A DNA stretch of 64,000 nucleotides from Echinicola shivajiensis (GCF_018642165.1 NZ_JAHHZM010000002.1:310001-374000); one strand, 5' to 3'; shown: positions 19,471 through 28,492, counted from the first letter of the stretch. A program made the numbers and translations. Notes: generated from the sequence alone by a model not told the origin.

Positions 19471-19849
19471 ATTTTATTTCTATTATATAAGAAGTGATAG
19501 ACTTAATCATATTGCCTTTCGCACTGCTAAACTGATAAAAATCGGAAAATGCATATTGCTTTCCATTCTGCATTTTCATTGTCCCGTTCACAGCTCCTTC
19601 TTTTCCATGAGACAATATTTGATGTAGGGCTAATTCAGCAACTTTGTTTGTTTTCATATTTGGGAGTTCACCCTCAAAATTTTCCTTTCCGGTAATTTTT
19701 TTGTCCCCTATAATATTCCAGATGATTTCGTCCGATATGCCTTCTATGATAAAATCCATATTTCCCTCTGCAAAGGCTATATTGAAAGATTTTAAAAACT
19801 CCATTTTTGGGGAGTTTCCACAATTAGGACTTGAAATTATTTTCGCCAT
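19469..19849 (-). CDS. NTF2-like (SnoaL-type) protein
   Basis: A 126-residue cytoplasmic protein with the NTF2/SnoaL cone fold pattern: helix FLKSFNIAFAEGNMDFIIEGISDEIIWNIIGDKKITGKENF followed by strands with DFYQFSS and a final ITSYIIEIK. Such proteins range from isomerases to binding proteins and no catalytic residue can be assigned. It lies 34 bp after a second small protein of similar fold on the same strand, so the two are likely co-transcribed. Confidence 0.7.
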   Translation of the reverse strand: MAKIISSPNCGNSPKMEFLKSFNIAFAEGNMDFIIEGISDEIIWNIIGDKKITGKENFEGELPNMKTNKVAELALHQILSHGKEGAVNGTMKMQNGKQYAFSDFYQFSSAKGNMIKSITSYIIEIK

Positions 19850-19883
19850 TCAACAATATTTTTTTAAAAAACTTATAGAAAAT

Positions 19884-20303
19884 CTACATCCACCCAAGTT
19901 CACGCATTGCCCAAGAAGAATTCCAAATTTTGGTCATACTTTCTACCTTACCTTCACCATTCATTTTTAGGGCATAAACATACTCTGAATTTGTAGTTTT
20001 GTTGGTAGGAGCTATAGGTCCTCCATCTCCGGAATGTTTTCCAGTAAAGGTGGAAAAGAATAAAGCGGTGCTATTTGATTCATCATAAGCTGAAGCGTGC
20101 AAATTATAGGTAGAACCGGGCATGGTAATATTGCTTAAATGTTCCACCCAATTTACATAATCTTGTACTTTTGTTATATCGTTTAGGGCTTCACTTTGGG
20201 CATTAAATTTTGCATTTTCAGCAACATAACTTTTACATGCTTCCCATCCTTTGGCAGATTCACAGTTGTGAAAGAATGTTTTTGCATTTTCGAAGGCCTT
20301 CAT
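19884..20303 (-). CDS. NTF2-like (SnoaL-type) protein, probable partner of the downstream gene
   Basis: A 139-residue protein without signal peptide. The N-terminal half (AFENAKTFFHNCESAKGWEACKSYVAENAKFNAQSEALN) and a middle DYVNWVEHLSNI match ester-cyclase/SnoaL-like proteins, and the C-terminus (ESMTKIWNSSWAMRELGW) is the form typical of that group. Function is unknown. It is the first gene of a two-gene unit with the other NTF2-like protein. Confidence 0.7.
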   Translation of the reverse strand: MKAFENAKTFFHNCESAKGWEACKSYVAENAKFNAQSEALNDITKVQDYVNWVEHLSNITMPGSTYNLHASAYDESNSTALFFSTFTGKHSGDGGPIAPTNKTTNSEYVYALKMNGEGKVESMTKIWNSSWAMRELGWM

Positions 20304-20455
20304 AGTATTTGGGTTTAAAATGTTAATAGATCAGTACTTAAATTTAGTCATATTTTTATAATTCAAGAAGTGATTCTGTATTTGTAATAAGTTGGATTAT
20401 AGTGTTTTATTTATATAAAGTAAATAGGTGTAGTTGTTTGAAATTCTGTGTTGAC

Positions 20456-20489
20456 AAAAAAAAGCAGCGATCTTAAAAACCGCTGCTTA
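20456..20489 (-). terminator. Intrinsic terminator after the SulP gene
   Basis: On the minus strand AAGCAGCGG and CGCTGCTT flank a 10-nt loop and are followed by eight T residues, about 24 bp after the SulP stop codon. Confidence 0.88.
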
Positions 20490-20512
20490 GTATTTTATTG
20501 CGCTATAATGGA

Positions 20513-22051
20513 TCAGTCCATTACGATTTTATAACTAGGATCATCGTCTGCATAATTGACGTTGATGATTTTTTCTGCTTTTTCCAATAAGGTTTTGGAG
20601 CTTGTGCTCAAATGACGGATATAGACAGTCTTTCCTACTTTATTGTACCTTTCAGTTACCTTGTGAACTGCATCTATACCAGAGTGATCCACAATGCGGC
20701 TTTCAGCAAAATCGATAATGATTTCGTCAGGATCATTGGTAGGGTCAAATTTTTCACCAAATGTAAGTGCAGAGGCAAAGAATAATGGTCCATAGATTTC
20801 ATAGTGCTTTACACCGTTTTTATCAATGGTTTTTCTGGCACGGATCATCTTGGAGTTTTCCCAAGCAAATACTAAGGCAGAAATGATCACACCAACCAAT
20901 ACCGCCAAGGCCAAATTGTGCAAGAAGATGGTCACCAAGGTCACTACAATCATCACCAAAACATCGGTAAAAGGTACTTTTTTGAAGATTTTAAGGGATG
21001 CCCATTCGAAAGTTCCTATGGCCACCATAAACATCAGTCCTACTAGGGCGGCCATAGGGATCATTTCTATATAGGATGAGAAGAAAAGGATAAATGTCAG
21101 TAAACCGCAGGCTGCTACAATTCCTGAAATCCTGTTTCTACCACCAGCATTGACATTAATCAAGCTTTGGCCGATCATGGCACATCCACCCATTCCACCA
21201 AAGAAACCGGTAGTCACATTGGCCACGCCTTGCGCGATACATTCTTTATTTCCATTACCACGAGTTTCAGTAATCTCATCTACCAAGGTCAAGGTCAATA
21301 AGCTTTCAATCAGTCCTACCCCCGCCATAATAGCAGAATAGGGAAGAACTACCATCAGAGTTTCCCAGTTTAGAGGCACCATTGGTAAATGAAATTCTGG
21401 AAGCCCACCTGAGATGGAGGCCATGTCTCCAACGGTCTTGGTGTCAACACCACCCAAAATTACAATACCGGAAATGACCAATATGGCAGCTAGGGCAGAA
21501 GGGATAACCTTTGTAACTTTTGGAAGGAATTTGATGATCACCATAGTAAGGATAACCAGACCGAGCATGATATACATAGGAGGACCTGAAATCCATTCTT
21601 TGACACCTGGAGCAGTCTGGATTTTGAATTGCTCAAATTGAGCTGTGAAAATGATTACGGCCAAACCATTTACAAATCCATACATTACAGGATGTGGGAC
21701 CAAACGGATCAGTTTTCCAAGTTTCAATACGCCTACCAAAATCTGGATAATGCCCATCAGTATAACCGCTGCAAAGAGATATTCTACACCATGACTCACC
21801 ACCAAGGCCACCACGACAACAGCAATAGCGCCAGTGGCACCTGAAATCATCCCTGGCCTTCCTCCAAGCATTGCAGTGATCAACCCAATAAAAAAGGCTG
21901 TATATAATCCAATCAAAGGAGATACTTGAGCGATAAGAGAGAAAGCTACGGCTTCAGGTACTAATGCCAGAGCAACAGTTAAGCCTGAAAGTACTTCATC
22001 CTTTAGTGTTGATTGCTTAGGACGAAAAAGGTTAAAGAACATTTGTGTCAT
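20513..22051 (-). CDS. SulP family inorganic anion transporter with STAS domain
   Basis: A 512-residue inner-membrane transporter with about 10-14 membrane segments (about 20-395) and a C-terminal cytoplasmic STAS domain (about 410-505). Signature strings are LSGLTVALALVPEAVAFSLIA, GLYTAFFIGLITAMLGGRPGMISG and the STAS loop ESRIVDHSGIDAV. SulP proteins carry sulfate, bicarbonate or other anions; the ion is not readable here. The start follows a roughly 155-nt leader that contains a -7 element, a tiny leader ORF and a terminator-like hairpin, suggesting transcriptional attenuation. It is a single-gene unit. Confidence 0.93.
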   Translation of the reverse strand: MTQMFFNLFRPKQSTLKDEVLSGLTVALALVPEAVAFSLIAQVSPLIGLYTAFFIGLITAMLGGRPGMISGATGAIAVVVVALVVSHGVEYLFAAVILMGIIQILVGVLKLGKLIRLVPHPVMYGFVNGLAVIIFTAQFEQFKIQTAPGVKEWISGPPMYIMLGLVILTMVIIKFLPKVTKVIPSALAAILVISGIVILGGVDTKTVGDMASISGGLPEFHLPMVPLNWETLMVVLPYSAIMAGVGLIESLLTLTLVDEITETRGNGNKECIAQGVANVTTGFFGGMGGCAMIGQSLINVNAGGRNRISGIVAACGLLTFILFFSSYIEMIPMAALVGLMFMVAIGTFEWASLKIFKKVPFTDVLVMIVVTLVTIFLHNLALAVLVGVIISALVFAWENSKMIRARKTIDKNGVKHYEIYGPLFFASALTFGEKFDPTNDPDEIIIDFAESRIVDHSGIDAVHKVTERYNKVGKTVYIRHLSTSSKTLLEKAEKIINVNYADDDPSYKIVMD

Positions 22052-22146
22052 GTCTTTTTGGTTTAATTGGTATGGTAAGATTGTATGTTTAGAATGTTTG
22101 GGCCACTGTTATTTTCCGAAACATTGGTTAAATATCGGGTGGGTTA

Positions 22147-22171
22147 AAAAAGCCACCGCAGATCAGGGTGG
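22147..22171 (-). terminator. Leader terminator/attenuator upstream of SulP
   Basis: The minus strand reads CCACC, a 9-nt loop, GGTGG and then CTTTTTT. The stem is short (5 bp) but GC-rich with a proper T run, and it lies about 95 nt before the SulP start. It overlaps the end of a 14-codon leader ORF. Confidence 0.5.
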
Positions 22172-22207
22172 GGTAGGGATAGGTTTTATTGTGGCAATGG
22201 TTGTCAT
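22163..22207 (-). CDS. Putative leader peptide MTTIATIKPIPTPP upstream of SulP
   Basis: ATG at 22207 opens 14 codons rich in Thr (4), Pro (4) and Ile (3), ending in TGA inside the loop of the attenuator hairpin. The ATG follows an exact -7 promoter element by only 8 bp, so translation would start almost at the 5' end. The arrangement of promoter, biased short ORF and terminator is that of ribosome-mediated attenuators of amino-acid genes. It could be chance; the residues do not obviously fit an anion transporter. Confidence 0.35.
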   Translation of the reverse strand: MTTIATIKPIPTPP

Positions 22208-22215
22208 AAGTGGTA

Positions 22216-22223
22216 CAAAGGTA
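22216..22223 (-). promoter_or_regulatory. Candidate -7 promoter element for the SulP leader
   Basis: The minus strand reads TACCTTTG, an exact TAnnTTTG. No good TTTG is found at -33. Confidence 0.4.
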
Positions 22224-22618
22224 ATTGTTTTTTTTAAAAACAGAATAAAATTTCATTAAAGGGCAGCGAACTATCGCTTGGTGAAATTATTGTGAAGGTT
22301 AAAGCGTTGCATATGAGTTTGTTGTGTTGCTGTTTTGTTAATAAAACGGTGTGTTTTTTATTGTTTGTACTGTGTTTTATTATGGTGATTGAATAATTTA
22401 AAATAAAATTAGTGTTTCGTTAAATGGCAGGTTTAAATGGTGAGTGTCACCCAACTATTTGCATATTATAGGAATTGAAAAGAACTAAAAAAGCTTTAAT
22501 TCTTGGCAGTATTTTAATAAATTATATATGGGAAATCCCTTTTTTCTCAGGATGAATTCTACTAATTCTTTGTTTTATCAGAGCAATTTAAGGTTTGTGT
22601 AATTAAAAAGACACCGCC

Positions 22619-23755
22619 ATGGACGCTTATCAAAATACGATTAAAGAACTTTTAGCCCATGCAGGCATTTGTGTTGATGGGACTGCTCCCTATGATATTC
22701 ATGTGATGGACCAACGGTTTTATAAAAGGGTGCTCAGTAAAGGTTCCCTAGGATTGGGAGAGTCCTATATGGATGGTTGGTGGGAATGTGAGGCTTTGGA
22801 TGAATTTTTCAATAAACTTCTAAGGGCCAAATTGCATCAAAGAATTAAAGGTGATTTCAGGATGATTTGGCAAGTCTTTAAGGCCAAATTGTTTAATCTC
22901 CAAAATATTAGGCGGTCCAAAGAGATTGTGGTTCAGCATTATAATATAGGTAATACGCTATATCAGAATATGTTGGACAAGCATATGATGTATAGTTGTG
23001 GATATTGGGATGAGGCAAGGGATTTGGATGATGCGCAGGAGAAAAAGCTTGAGCTGATCTGCCAGAAGTTAAAGTTGGAAGCTGGAATGCGAGTACTAGA
23101 TATAGGCTGTGGATGGGGTGGATTTGCGGCCTATGCTGCTCGGCATTATCAAGTAAGCGTGGTAGGACTGACCCTTTCTGAAAACCAAGCAATATTGGCC
23201 CGCGAACACTGCAGGGGATTGGACGTAGATATCCGCTTGCAGGATTACCGTGAAATCCACGAAACATTTGATCGAATACTGTCCATCGGAATGATGGAAC
23301 ATGTAGGTGTCAAAAATCATCAACGCTATATGGAAGTGGTTCATGATAATTTGAAAGACGACGGAATTAGCCTTCTACATACCATAGGGAAATACACATC
23401 TTTTGAGTCCACAGATCCATGGATTGATAAATATATTTTTCCCAATAGCCTAATCCCTTCTGCGGCTCAACTCACGAGAGCCATGGAAGGATATTTTCAA
23501 ATAGAGGATTGGCACAGCTTTGGAACCTATTATGATTATACGCTTATGGCTTGGCTTGACAGGTTTAGAGCAGCATGGAAAAGCTTAAAAGGGAATTATG
23601 ACCAAAGGTTTTATAGAATGTGGCAGTATTACCTCACCTGTTGTGCGGGTTCATTCCGGTCCCGAGAGAATCACTTATGGCAGATAGTCATGGTTAAGGA
23701 TACTTTTAATTCAGAATATAGGGCTGTAAGGAATTTATGGCAAGGGCAATATTAG
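22619..23755 (+). CDS. cfa: Cyclopropane-fatty-acyl-phospholipid synthase
   Basis: A 378-residue SAM-dependent methyltransferase that converts cis double bonds of membrane phospholipid acyl chains to cyclopropanes. The N-terminal lipid-binding domain contains LGLGESYMDGWWECEALDEF. The linker has VQHYNIGNTLYQNMLD and HMMYSCGYW. The Rossmann methyltransferase core has VLDIGCGWGGFAAYAA (SAM loop), GLTLSENQ and SIGMMEHVG with the bicarbonate-site glutamate, and the C-terminal part HSFGTYYDYTLMAWLDRF. Length agrees with E. coli Cfa. It stands alone. Confidence 0.96.
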   Translation: MDAYQNTIKELLAHAGICVDGTAPYDIHVMDQRFYKRVLSKGSLGLGESYMDGWWECEALDEFFNKLLRAKLHQRIKGDFRMIWQVFKAKLFNLQNIRRSKEIVVQHYNIGNTLYQNMLDKHMMYSCGYWDEARDLDDAQEKKLELICQKLKLEAGMRVLDIGCGWGGFAAYAARHYQVSVVGLTLSENQAILAREHCRGLDVDIRLQDYREIHETFDRILSIGMMEHVGVKNHQRYMEVVHDNLKDDGISLLHTIGKYTSFESTDPWIDKYIFPNSLIPSAAQLTRAMEGYFQIEDWHSFGTYYDYTLMAWLDRFRAAWKSLKGNYDQRFYRMWQYYLTCCAGSFRSRENHLWQIVMVKDTFNSEYRAVRNLWQGQY

Positions 23756-23887
23756 AATTATTATGGAGGTTATGTAAGTATTAGGCATTTGAGATAGTTG
23801 AATTCAATTAATTTCCTTTAATTCGTCTCATCGAAACTTTATTTTGAGGAGATCGAATGTGAATTAGTTAAAGATTAAAATGCTATC

Positions 23888-24091
23888 ATGCTTGACGGTA
23901 GAAATAGAAAAGATATTAAAATAGGGGATTTTGTGGAAATTGTTCAAAAACACCATCAAAGGACTGGTGAACTTACTGATGGGCTTGTAAAGCGTATATT
24001 GACCAAGTCTCCAAATCATCCGCATGGAATAAAGGTTCAGTTGGATACCGGTGAAGTAGGAAGAGTGAAAAATATCATTGAGGAGGATTAA
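23888..24091 (+). CDS. YwbE family protein
   Basis: A 67-residue basic protein matching the YwbE family (DUF2196): GRNRKDIKIGDFVEIVQKHHQRTGELTDGLVKRILTKS, then HPHGIKVQLDTGEVGRVKNII. It looks like a small beta-barrel and is probably a nucleic-acid or ribosome-associated protein, but no function is established. It has no signal peptide. It ends at a bidirectional terminator shared with the convergent membrane protein gene. Confidence 0.88.
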   Translation: MLDGRNRKDIKIGDFVEIVQKHHQRTGELTDGLVKRILTKSPNHPHGIKVQLDTGEVGRVKNIIEED

Positions 24092-24213
24092 TCGGTTTCC
24101 TCAGGGGCGAACAAATTTGATTAGGGACAAACACCTTTAATGAATAATTAGATGTTATAATCAATTTGAACTAAGCTCATGTGAGATACCGAATATTAAG
24201 AGTTTACTAAAAA

Positions 24214-24242
24214 TAAAAAAAAGGAGCTACAAAGCTCCTTTT
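24214..24242. terminator. Bidirectional terminator between YwbE and the small membrane protein gene
   Basis: AAAAGGAGCT and AGCTCCTTTT pair around a 4-nt loop, with A/T runs on both sides. Confidence 0.85.
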
Positions 24243-24247
24243 AATAT

Positions 24248-24682
24248 TTACGCCAACCAAGCACTCCAAGGAATTCTTGAAAGGATCAAGAGTAGGGCAA
24301 TACCATAGAACATATAAAGACTTCTATACCTTGCTTTGCTATTGTTCAATTTCTTAGCTCTGCTATAACCTACTGTAATCAAAATGATAGCAATGATATT
24401 GATCAAAGGGTGTTCAAGGGCATAAAGTCTGCTGACAGCATCTCCCATAGCGTTCCCACTTGATAAATTAGAAAAGCCTAGAGGGCTGATGAAATAGATG
24501 GCTATTCCAGCGATCAATTGAATATGAGCGGGGATCAATCCAATCAAACCAAATTTACGGCTTTTATCAGTAAATTCTCTATTGCCCAATGCGCCAATTA
24601 AGGCATAAATAAAAACAATGGCCAGACCCGCAAGGACTAAGTAAGCCATTCCGGAATGAAGGTGTTGAATTCCTGTTTGCAT
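24248..24682 (-). CDS. Four-helix membrane protein (cytochrome b-like label in relatives)
   Basis: A 144-residue inner-membrane protein with four predicted helices (about 9-28, 43-64, 88-108 and 120-138). His7, His9, His52 and His91 lie near helix ends or within them. Similar proteins in Bacteroidota are sometimes labelled 'cytochrome B', presumably for these histidines, but no accepted haem-binding pattern is clear to me. It is a single-gene unit. Function is unknown. Confidence 0.7.
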   Translation of the reverse strand: MQTGIQHLHSGMAYLVLAGLAIVFIYALIGALGNREFTDKSRKFGLIGLIPAHIQLIAGIAIYFISPLGFSNLSSGNAMGDAVSRLYALEHPLINIIAIILITVGYSRAKKLNNSKARYRSLYMFYGIALLLILSRIPWSAWLA

Positions 24683-24832
24683 GTTATTTTTTAGTGTTTT
24701 TTTTCCGCCCCAAATTAACGCAAAACTTAGGAGATTTTAATGTTTTTGCAATAGTTTAATCGACTAGGAAGATTTATTTGTTGGATTCGGAATAACCAAA
24801 AACACCTGCTTTTTTAAGAACTTGAAAATAGC

Positions 24833-25519
24833 TTAGTTTAAATTATCCATTGAAAGGTTATCGGCATAATTGGTCCCTATCGGAACAGTAAACTTGTCTA
24901 CTGTGACCTGATGTCTTTCAATTTTGTCAATTTTAGACTTATGCACTATGAAAGACCGATGTATGCGACAGAAATTTTGTGGCAGGAGTTTTTCAGCTTC
25001 CTTAAAGGTCATTCGGGTCATGATTTTGTTTTCATGTGTTTGAAAGGTGACGTAATTGCCTGCTGCTTCCAAAAATAGAATGTCCTTAATTTGTATTTTG
25101 ACCTGTTCAAAGCCTGTTTTTAGAAAAAGGTAAGGGATTTCCTCACTTTTACTTTGGTTCTTCAGCATCCATAGTTCATTTGCCTTGGTACAGGCTTTGG
25201 TAAATCTGGCCAATGAAAATGGTTTCAATAAGTAATCAATAGCGTCCAATTCAAAGCTTTTGACCGCATGCTCAGAATAAGCCGTGGTGAAAATGACCAT
25301 GGGCTTATTAGCTGGAAGAGTAGCAAACTCCATCCCAGAAATGTCTGGCATTTTTATGTCCAGAAAAATAAGTTCTACGGGATGGTTTTGCAGATAATCC
25401 AAGGCTTCGAAGGCGTTGGTAAATAATTTTTCAAGTTGGATAAAATTTACCTTGGAAGCATGGCTTTTTATTACTTCCAAGGCTAAGGGTTCGTCATCTA
25501 TGGCTATAGCTTTTAGCAT
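24833..25519 (-). CDS. LytTR-type response regulator
   Basis: A 228-residue two-component regulator. The receiver domain (about 1-120) has the acidic pair in IDDEP, phospho-acceptor Asp54 in FLDIKMPDISG, Thr in FTTAY and Lys in LLKPF. The LytTR DNA-binding domain (about 130-225) has ILFLEAAGNYVTF and FCRIHRSFIVHKSKID. Its start codon overlaps the stop of the sensor kinase gene by one base (TAATG), so the pair is translationally coupled. Target genes are not evident locally. Confidence 0.95.
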   Translation of the reverse strand: MLKAIAIDDEPLALEVIKSHASKVNFIQLEKLFTNAFEALDYLQNHPVELIFLDIKMPDISGMEFATLPANKPMVIFTTAYSEHAVKSFELDAIDYLLKPFSLARFTKACTKANELWMLKNQSKSEEIPYLFLKTGFEQVKIQIKDILFLEAAGNYVTFQTHENKIMTRMTFKEAEKLLPQNFCRIHRSFIVHKSKIDKIERHQVTVDKFTVPIGTNYADNLSMDNLN

Positions 25520-26946
25520 TAACTTTTTGTCAGTTGTATGGATAAATGTACAAAATATTCTAAATCATTTTCCCGGATAACCAGCTCATGTCTGTTAGGG
25601 TAGAGTAGTTTTAACCTTTGTTTCACATTTTGTAGTCCAATTCCGGAAGGTCTGTGCTCAGGATCATCGCCACTTTTTCGATGTATGCTATTATTGATGT
25701 CCAAATGAAGAGAACCCTCTAGGCATCTTAAGCTTATTTTAATCCAAGACCTTTTTTGAAGACTAATACCATGTTTGAAGGCATTTTCTATAAAAGGTAT
25801 TAATAGCATTGGGGAGATGCTTCCTTTACAGTGATCCTCATTTCTGCTAAAGAGTATTTCAATGTTTTCCTGTTCCTGGATTCTTAGTTCCTGAAGGTCC
25901 ACATAATTGATCAGATAATCAATTTCCCTGTCCAAAGGAATGGTGTCCTGCGTGTTTTCATGTAACATGAATCGCATCATATCTCCCAGTTTTTGTACAC
26001 TTTCAGCTGTTTTTTCAGCGTCTTCCTGTAAAGAGATCCCATAAATTGTATTTAGGGCATTAAATAGAAAATGTGGATTGATCTGGTTTCTGAGTTGCTT
26101 GAGATCAGTCGTCTTTTCTTCAAGTTGAATATTTAAATTATCCAGGGTTTCAATATAATTTTGGTATTTCCTGAATATGGCGTTGGAAATGGGGTTGATG
26201 ACCAACATCAGGACGATTATGGATACAATTCCAACAATCAATACTTCTTCCTCTTCAGTAATCCCGGTAAGCGTAATAAAAACCAAAGCAATTAATGCCG
26301 GCAATAGCCAGTAATAGAACTTGGCCAATTTTAAACTCCCTAATTCTCTATTTCTATGGATCAAGAAATAATTGTATAGAAGAATCAGCAAGATCGCAGG
26401 TATAATAAACAAATAGATAATGGTGATAAAGAAGTGGATATATTGATGGAATTTGAAGAGGAATATGCAAAGGAAAATATACGCTGTGGTTAGTCTTAAG
26501 ATATTGTAGGTGAGGTAGTTAGGTTTTGAACTGTTTAGAGTAAGGTTTTTTAGGAAACTTACTACAATAAAATAGCCGGCATAAAGGGCTATTCCGGAAA
26601 AATAAAATGGAATAATAATATCGTTGCCAAAATTAGCGCCAACATAAAAGGCACCAATTAGAAACCATGATGCAAAAAACAGCAATGCCCCAAAAAGGAT
26701 TAGTTTCCATAATTTATGCTCCCTTTTATACATTGGGATGACTTTCATATGCATAATATAGAATGCCACAAACATAATAGCAGGCATAAATACAAAAGCC
26801 ATATATCTTGCCATTTCCTTATGTTCATGATTAAGGGAGCTTATTCCTACTTTAGCACCTAGAATATTGCTCAGGATAATCAGGAAAAAGGCTATGGCTA
26901 CCAGCCATAATTCAATGGGTCTAAATTTTAAAGGTTTTTCTCTCAT
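25519..26946 (-). CDS. LytS-like sensor histidine kinase
   Basis: A 475-residue membrane kinase. About seven membrane helices (roughly residues 12-265) make up the sensor part, followed by a coiled linker and the His_kinase domain with the phospho-acceptor His292 in NQINPHFLFNALNTIYG. The ATPase part has LLIPFIENAFKHG (N box) and GIGLQNVKQRLKLLY (G box). This is the standard Bacteroidota LytS architecture without a periplasmic ligand domain. It is the first gene of the operon with the LytTR regulator. Confidence 0.94.
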   Translation of the reverse strand: MREKPLKFRPIELWLVAIAFFLIILSNILGAKVGISSLNHEHKEMARYMAFVFMPAIMFVAFYIMHMKVIPMYKREHKLWKLILFGALLFFASWFLIGAFYVGANFGNDIIIPFYFSGIALYAGYFIVVSFLKNLTLNSSKPNYLTYNILRLTTAYIFLCIFLFKFHQYIHFFITIIYLFIIPAILLILLYNYFLIHRNRELGSLKLAKFYYWLLPALIALVFITLTGITEEEEVLIVGIVSIIVLMLVINPISNAIFRKYQNYIETLDNLNIQLEEKTTDLKQLRNQINPHFLFNALNTIYGISLQEDAEKTAESVQKLGDMMRFMLHENTQDTIPLDREIDYLINYVDLQELRIQEQENIEILFSRNEDHCKGSISPMLLIPFIENAFKHGISLQKRSWIKISLRCLEGSLHLDINNSIHRKSGDDPEHRPSGIGLQNVKQRLKLLYPNRHELVIRENDLEYFVHLSIQLTKS

Positions 26947-27454
26947 AGTATTTGCATGTAAAATATAAGGGCAATGATAAGTGCTCCTTTAAAATCCCAC
27001 AAAAAAATGTGATCAACCCCTTTATAAATGGGATAAAAAAAGGTGACCATTTGGTCACCTAATAGGGGTTTGATAGGTATGATTATAATTTCTTGAGTTC
27101 AGTTCCACTAATGTAGTCTAAAATATAGCTAAGCTGCAAGCCCAAAATTCCCGCAATCGGTTGTGCAACCAATTTCGTGATTATTATTTAAATGAATTCT
27201 AAATTAATTTGATGGAGTTTTGCTTGAATGCTTGGGAATGTGTATGTTAAAACAAGATTTGTCCTGCCTGTCAAACTAAAGGAAATCACCCAAAATATCC
27301 AGATTAACGATTCAATTTTATATGATTTGGGAGTCTTTTTTGGTACCAGAAATGAATAAGCTCTATTGAGAATATTTCGTTGTAGTGGCCATAAAGCCAA
27401 GTAGGATGAATAATCGCTATAAATTTTTAGATTTGTTAAAATTAAAGCAAATTC
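26947..27454. other. Intergenic region with an orphan minus-strand terminator
   Basis: This 508 bp gap separates the divergent kinase and lacI genes. It holds a clear minus-strand terminator (27034-27060), a 29-codon leftward frame starting at TTG just upstream of it (27083-27172), and within that frame a LacI-like imperfect palindrome ATCGGTTG-TG-CAACCAAT at 27156-27173. No convincing ATG-started gene explains the terminator. Confidence 0.5.
27034..27060 (-). terminator. Strong minus-strand terminator without an obvious gene
   Basis: On the minus strand AGGTGACCA and TGGTCACCT form a 9-bp stem with a 2-nt loop, followed by seven T residues. The nearest leftward gene (kinase) begins downstream of it at 26946, so it must end some other transcript. 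Confidence 0.8.
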
Positions 27455-28492
27455 ATGTCGGAAAAGCATCAATTAACACTTAAGGATATTGCCCGGGAAT
27501 TAGGACTGGCAGTTTCTACTGTATCTAGGGCATTAAAATCTCACCCTGATATCAGCAAGGAGACCATTAAGCTGGTAAAAGATTATGCTGATAAGCATCA
27601 CTATGTCCCCAATTTATTGGCTGTTAATTTTCGTAAGAGCAAGACTTTTAATATTGGCTTGATCATTCCTGAGCTGGTGCACCAGTTTTTTTCTACCATT
27701 ATTAGTGGTGTGATAAAGGAGGCCAATGAATATGGGTATAATGTGATGATTTGCCAATCGAATGAGCATGTAGATGATGAGAAAAAAGTGGCCAAGGCCT
27801 TGCTGAATAGTAGGGTAGATGGAGTGATTATTTCTTTGTCCAATGAAACTGATGAAGTCAGCCATTTGGAGGATTTCGTTGCCGCAGATATTCCAGTGAT
27901 TCAAGTGGATAAGATCAGTGACCAGTTTGACACCCCAAAGGTGATCGTTAATGATTATGCCGGTGCCTATCAGGCAGTCAGTCATTTGATGGATTTGGGT
28001 TATCAAAGGATCGCCCATATTAGAGGGAGATTGATCGTTCAACATTCCAATGAACGATATAGGGGGTATGCGGAAGCACTTGAGAATTATGGAAAAGAAG
28101 TCAATGAGGAATATGTTAAGGTTTGTGATTTATTAACAGAAGAGGAGGGATATCATTTTGCACAGGAACTATTGAGTCTTCCTGAGCCTCCTGATGCTTT
28201 TTTCTGTGTCACGGATTTAGTGGCATTAGGTGTGATGAAGTATTTGCGTGAAAAAAACATTAAAGTTCCTGATGAAGTTGGTATCATAGGTTTCAGTAAT
28301 TGGAAATTGGGAGAAATAGTTAGCCCAACGCTTTGCACGGTTGATCAGCCTGGCTATGAAATAGGAGAAAAGGCGATGCAGTTATTACTGGATAAGATAA
28401 ATAATGGCATGGAAAGTCCAAATGAAAGAGTAGTGCTAAATGCTGATCTAATCGTCAGAGAATCAGTTAAAAATGTAAAGTCAACGGTTTGA
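27455..28492 (+). CDS. LacI family transcriptional regulator
   Basis: A 345-residue sugar-responsive repressor/activator. The N-terminal helix-turn-helix reads TLKDIARELGLAVSTVSRALKSHPDIS with the hinge helix YVPNLLAVNFRKSKT. The periplasmic-binding-like core (about 60-340) includes NIGLIIPELVHQFFSTIISG, DGVIISLSNET and GIIGFSNWKLGEIVSPTLCTVDQP. No sugar-use operon is adjacent; its neighbours are a kinase and a small membrane protein, so it is an orphan regulator. A LacI-like palindrome lies about 290 bp upstream. Confidence 0.94.
   Translation: MSEKHQLTLKDIARELGLAVSTVSRALKSHPDISKETIKLVKDYADKHHYVPNLLAVNFRKSKTFNIGLIIPELVHQFFSTIISGVIKEANEYGYNVMICQSNEHVDDEKKVAKALLNSRVDGVIISLSNETDEVSHLEDFVAADIPVIQVDKISDQFDTPKVIVNDYAGAYQAVSHLMDLGYQRIAHIRGRLIVQHSNERYRGYAEALENYGKEVNEEYVKVCDLLTEEEGYHFAQELLSLPEPPDAFFCVTDLVALGVMKYLREKNIKVPDEVGIIGFSNWKLGEIVSPTLCTVDQPGYEIGEKAMQLLLDKINNGMESPNERVVLNADLIVRESVKNVKSTV

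Larger units (their letters stand above)
22052..22618. other. Divergent intergenic region, SulP / cyclopropane synthase
   Basis: This 567 bp gap contains the SulP promoter and leader (22052-22223) and about 390 bp on the cfa side with no recognisable gene or strong promoter match. An inverted repeat AATGTTT/AAACATT (22093-22125) lies between the leader terminator and the SulP start. The 69-codon rightward frame at 22050-22259 has no coding character. Confidence 0.5.

Noticed and set aside
22050-22259. 69-codon rightward frame in the SulP-cfa gap
   Set aside because: It runs antisense across the SulP promoter and leader and shows no coding pattern.
27188-27472. 94-codon leftward frame overlapping the start of the LacI gene, upstream of the orphan terminator
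   Set aside because: Its predicted protein has no domain or coding character, its start lies inside lacI, and the intervening sequence has stops before the terminator.
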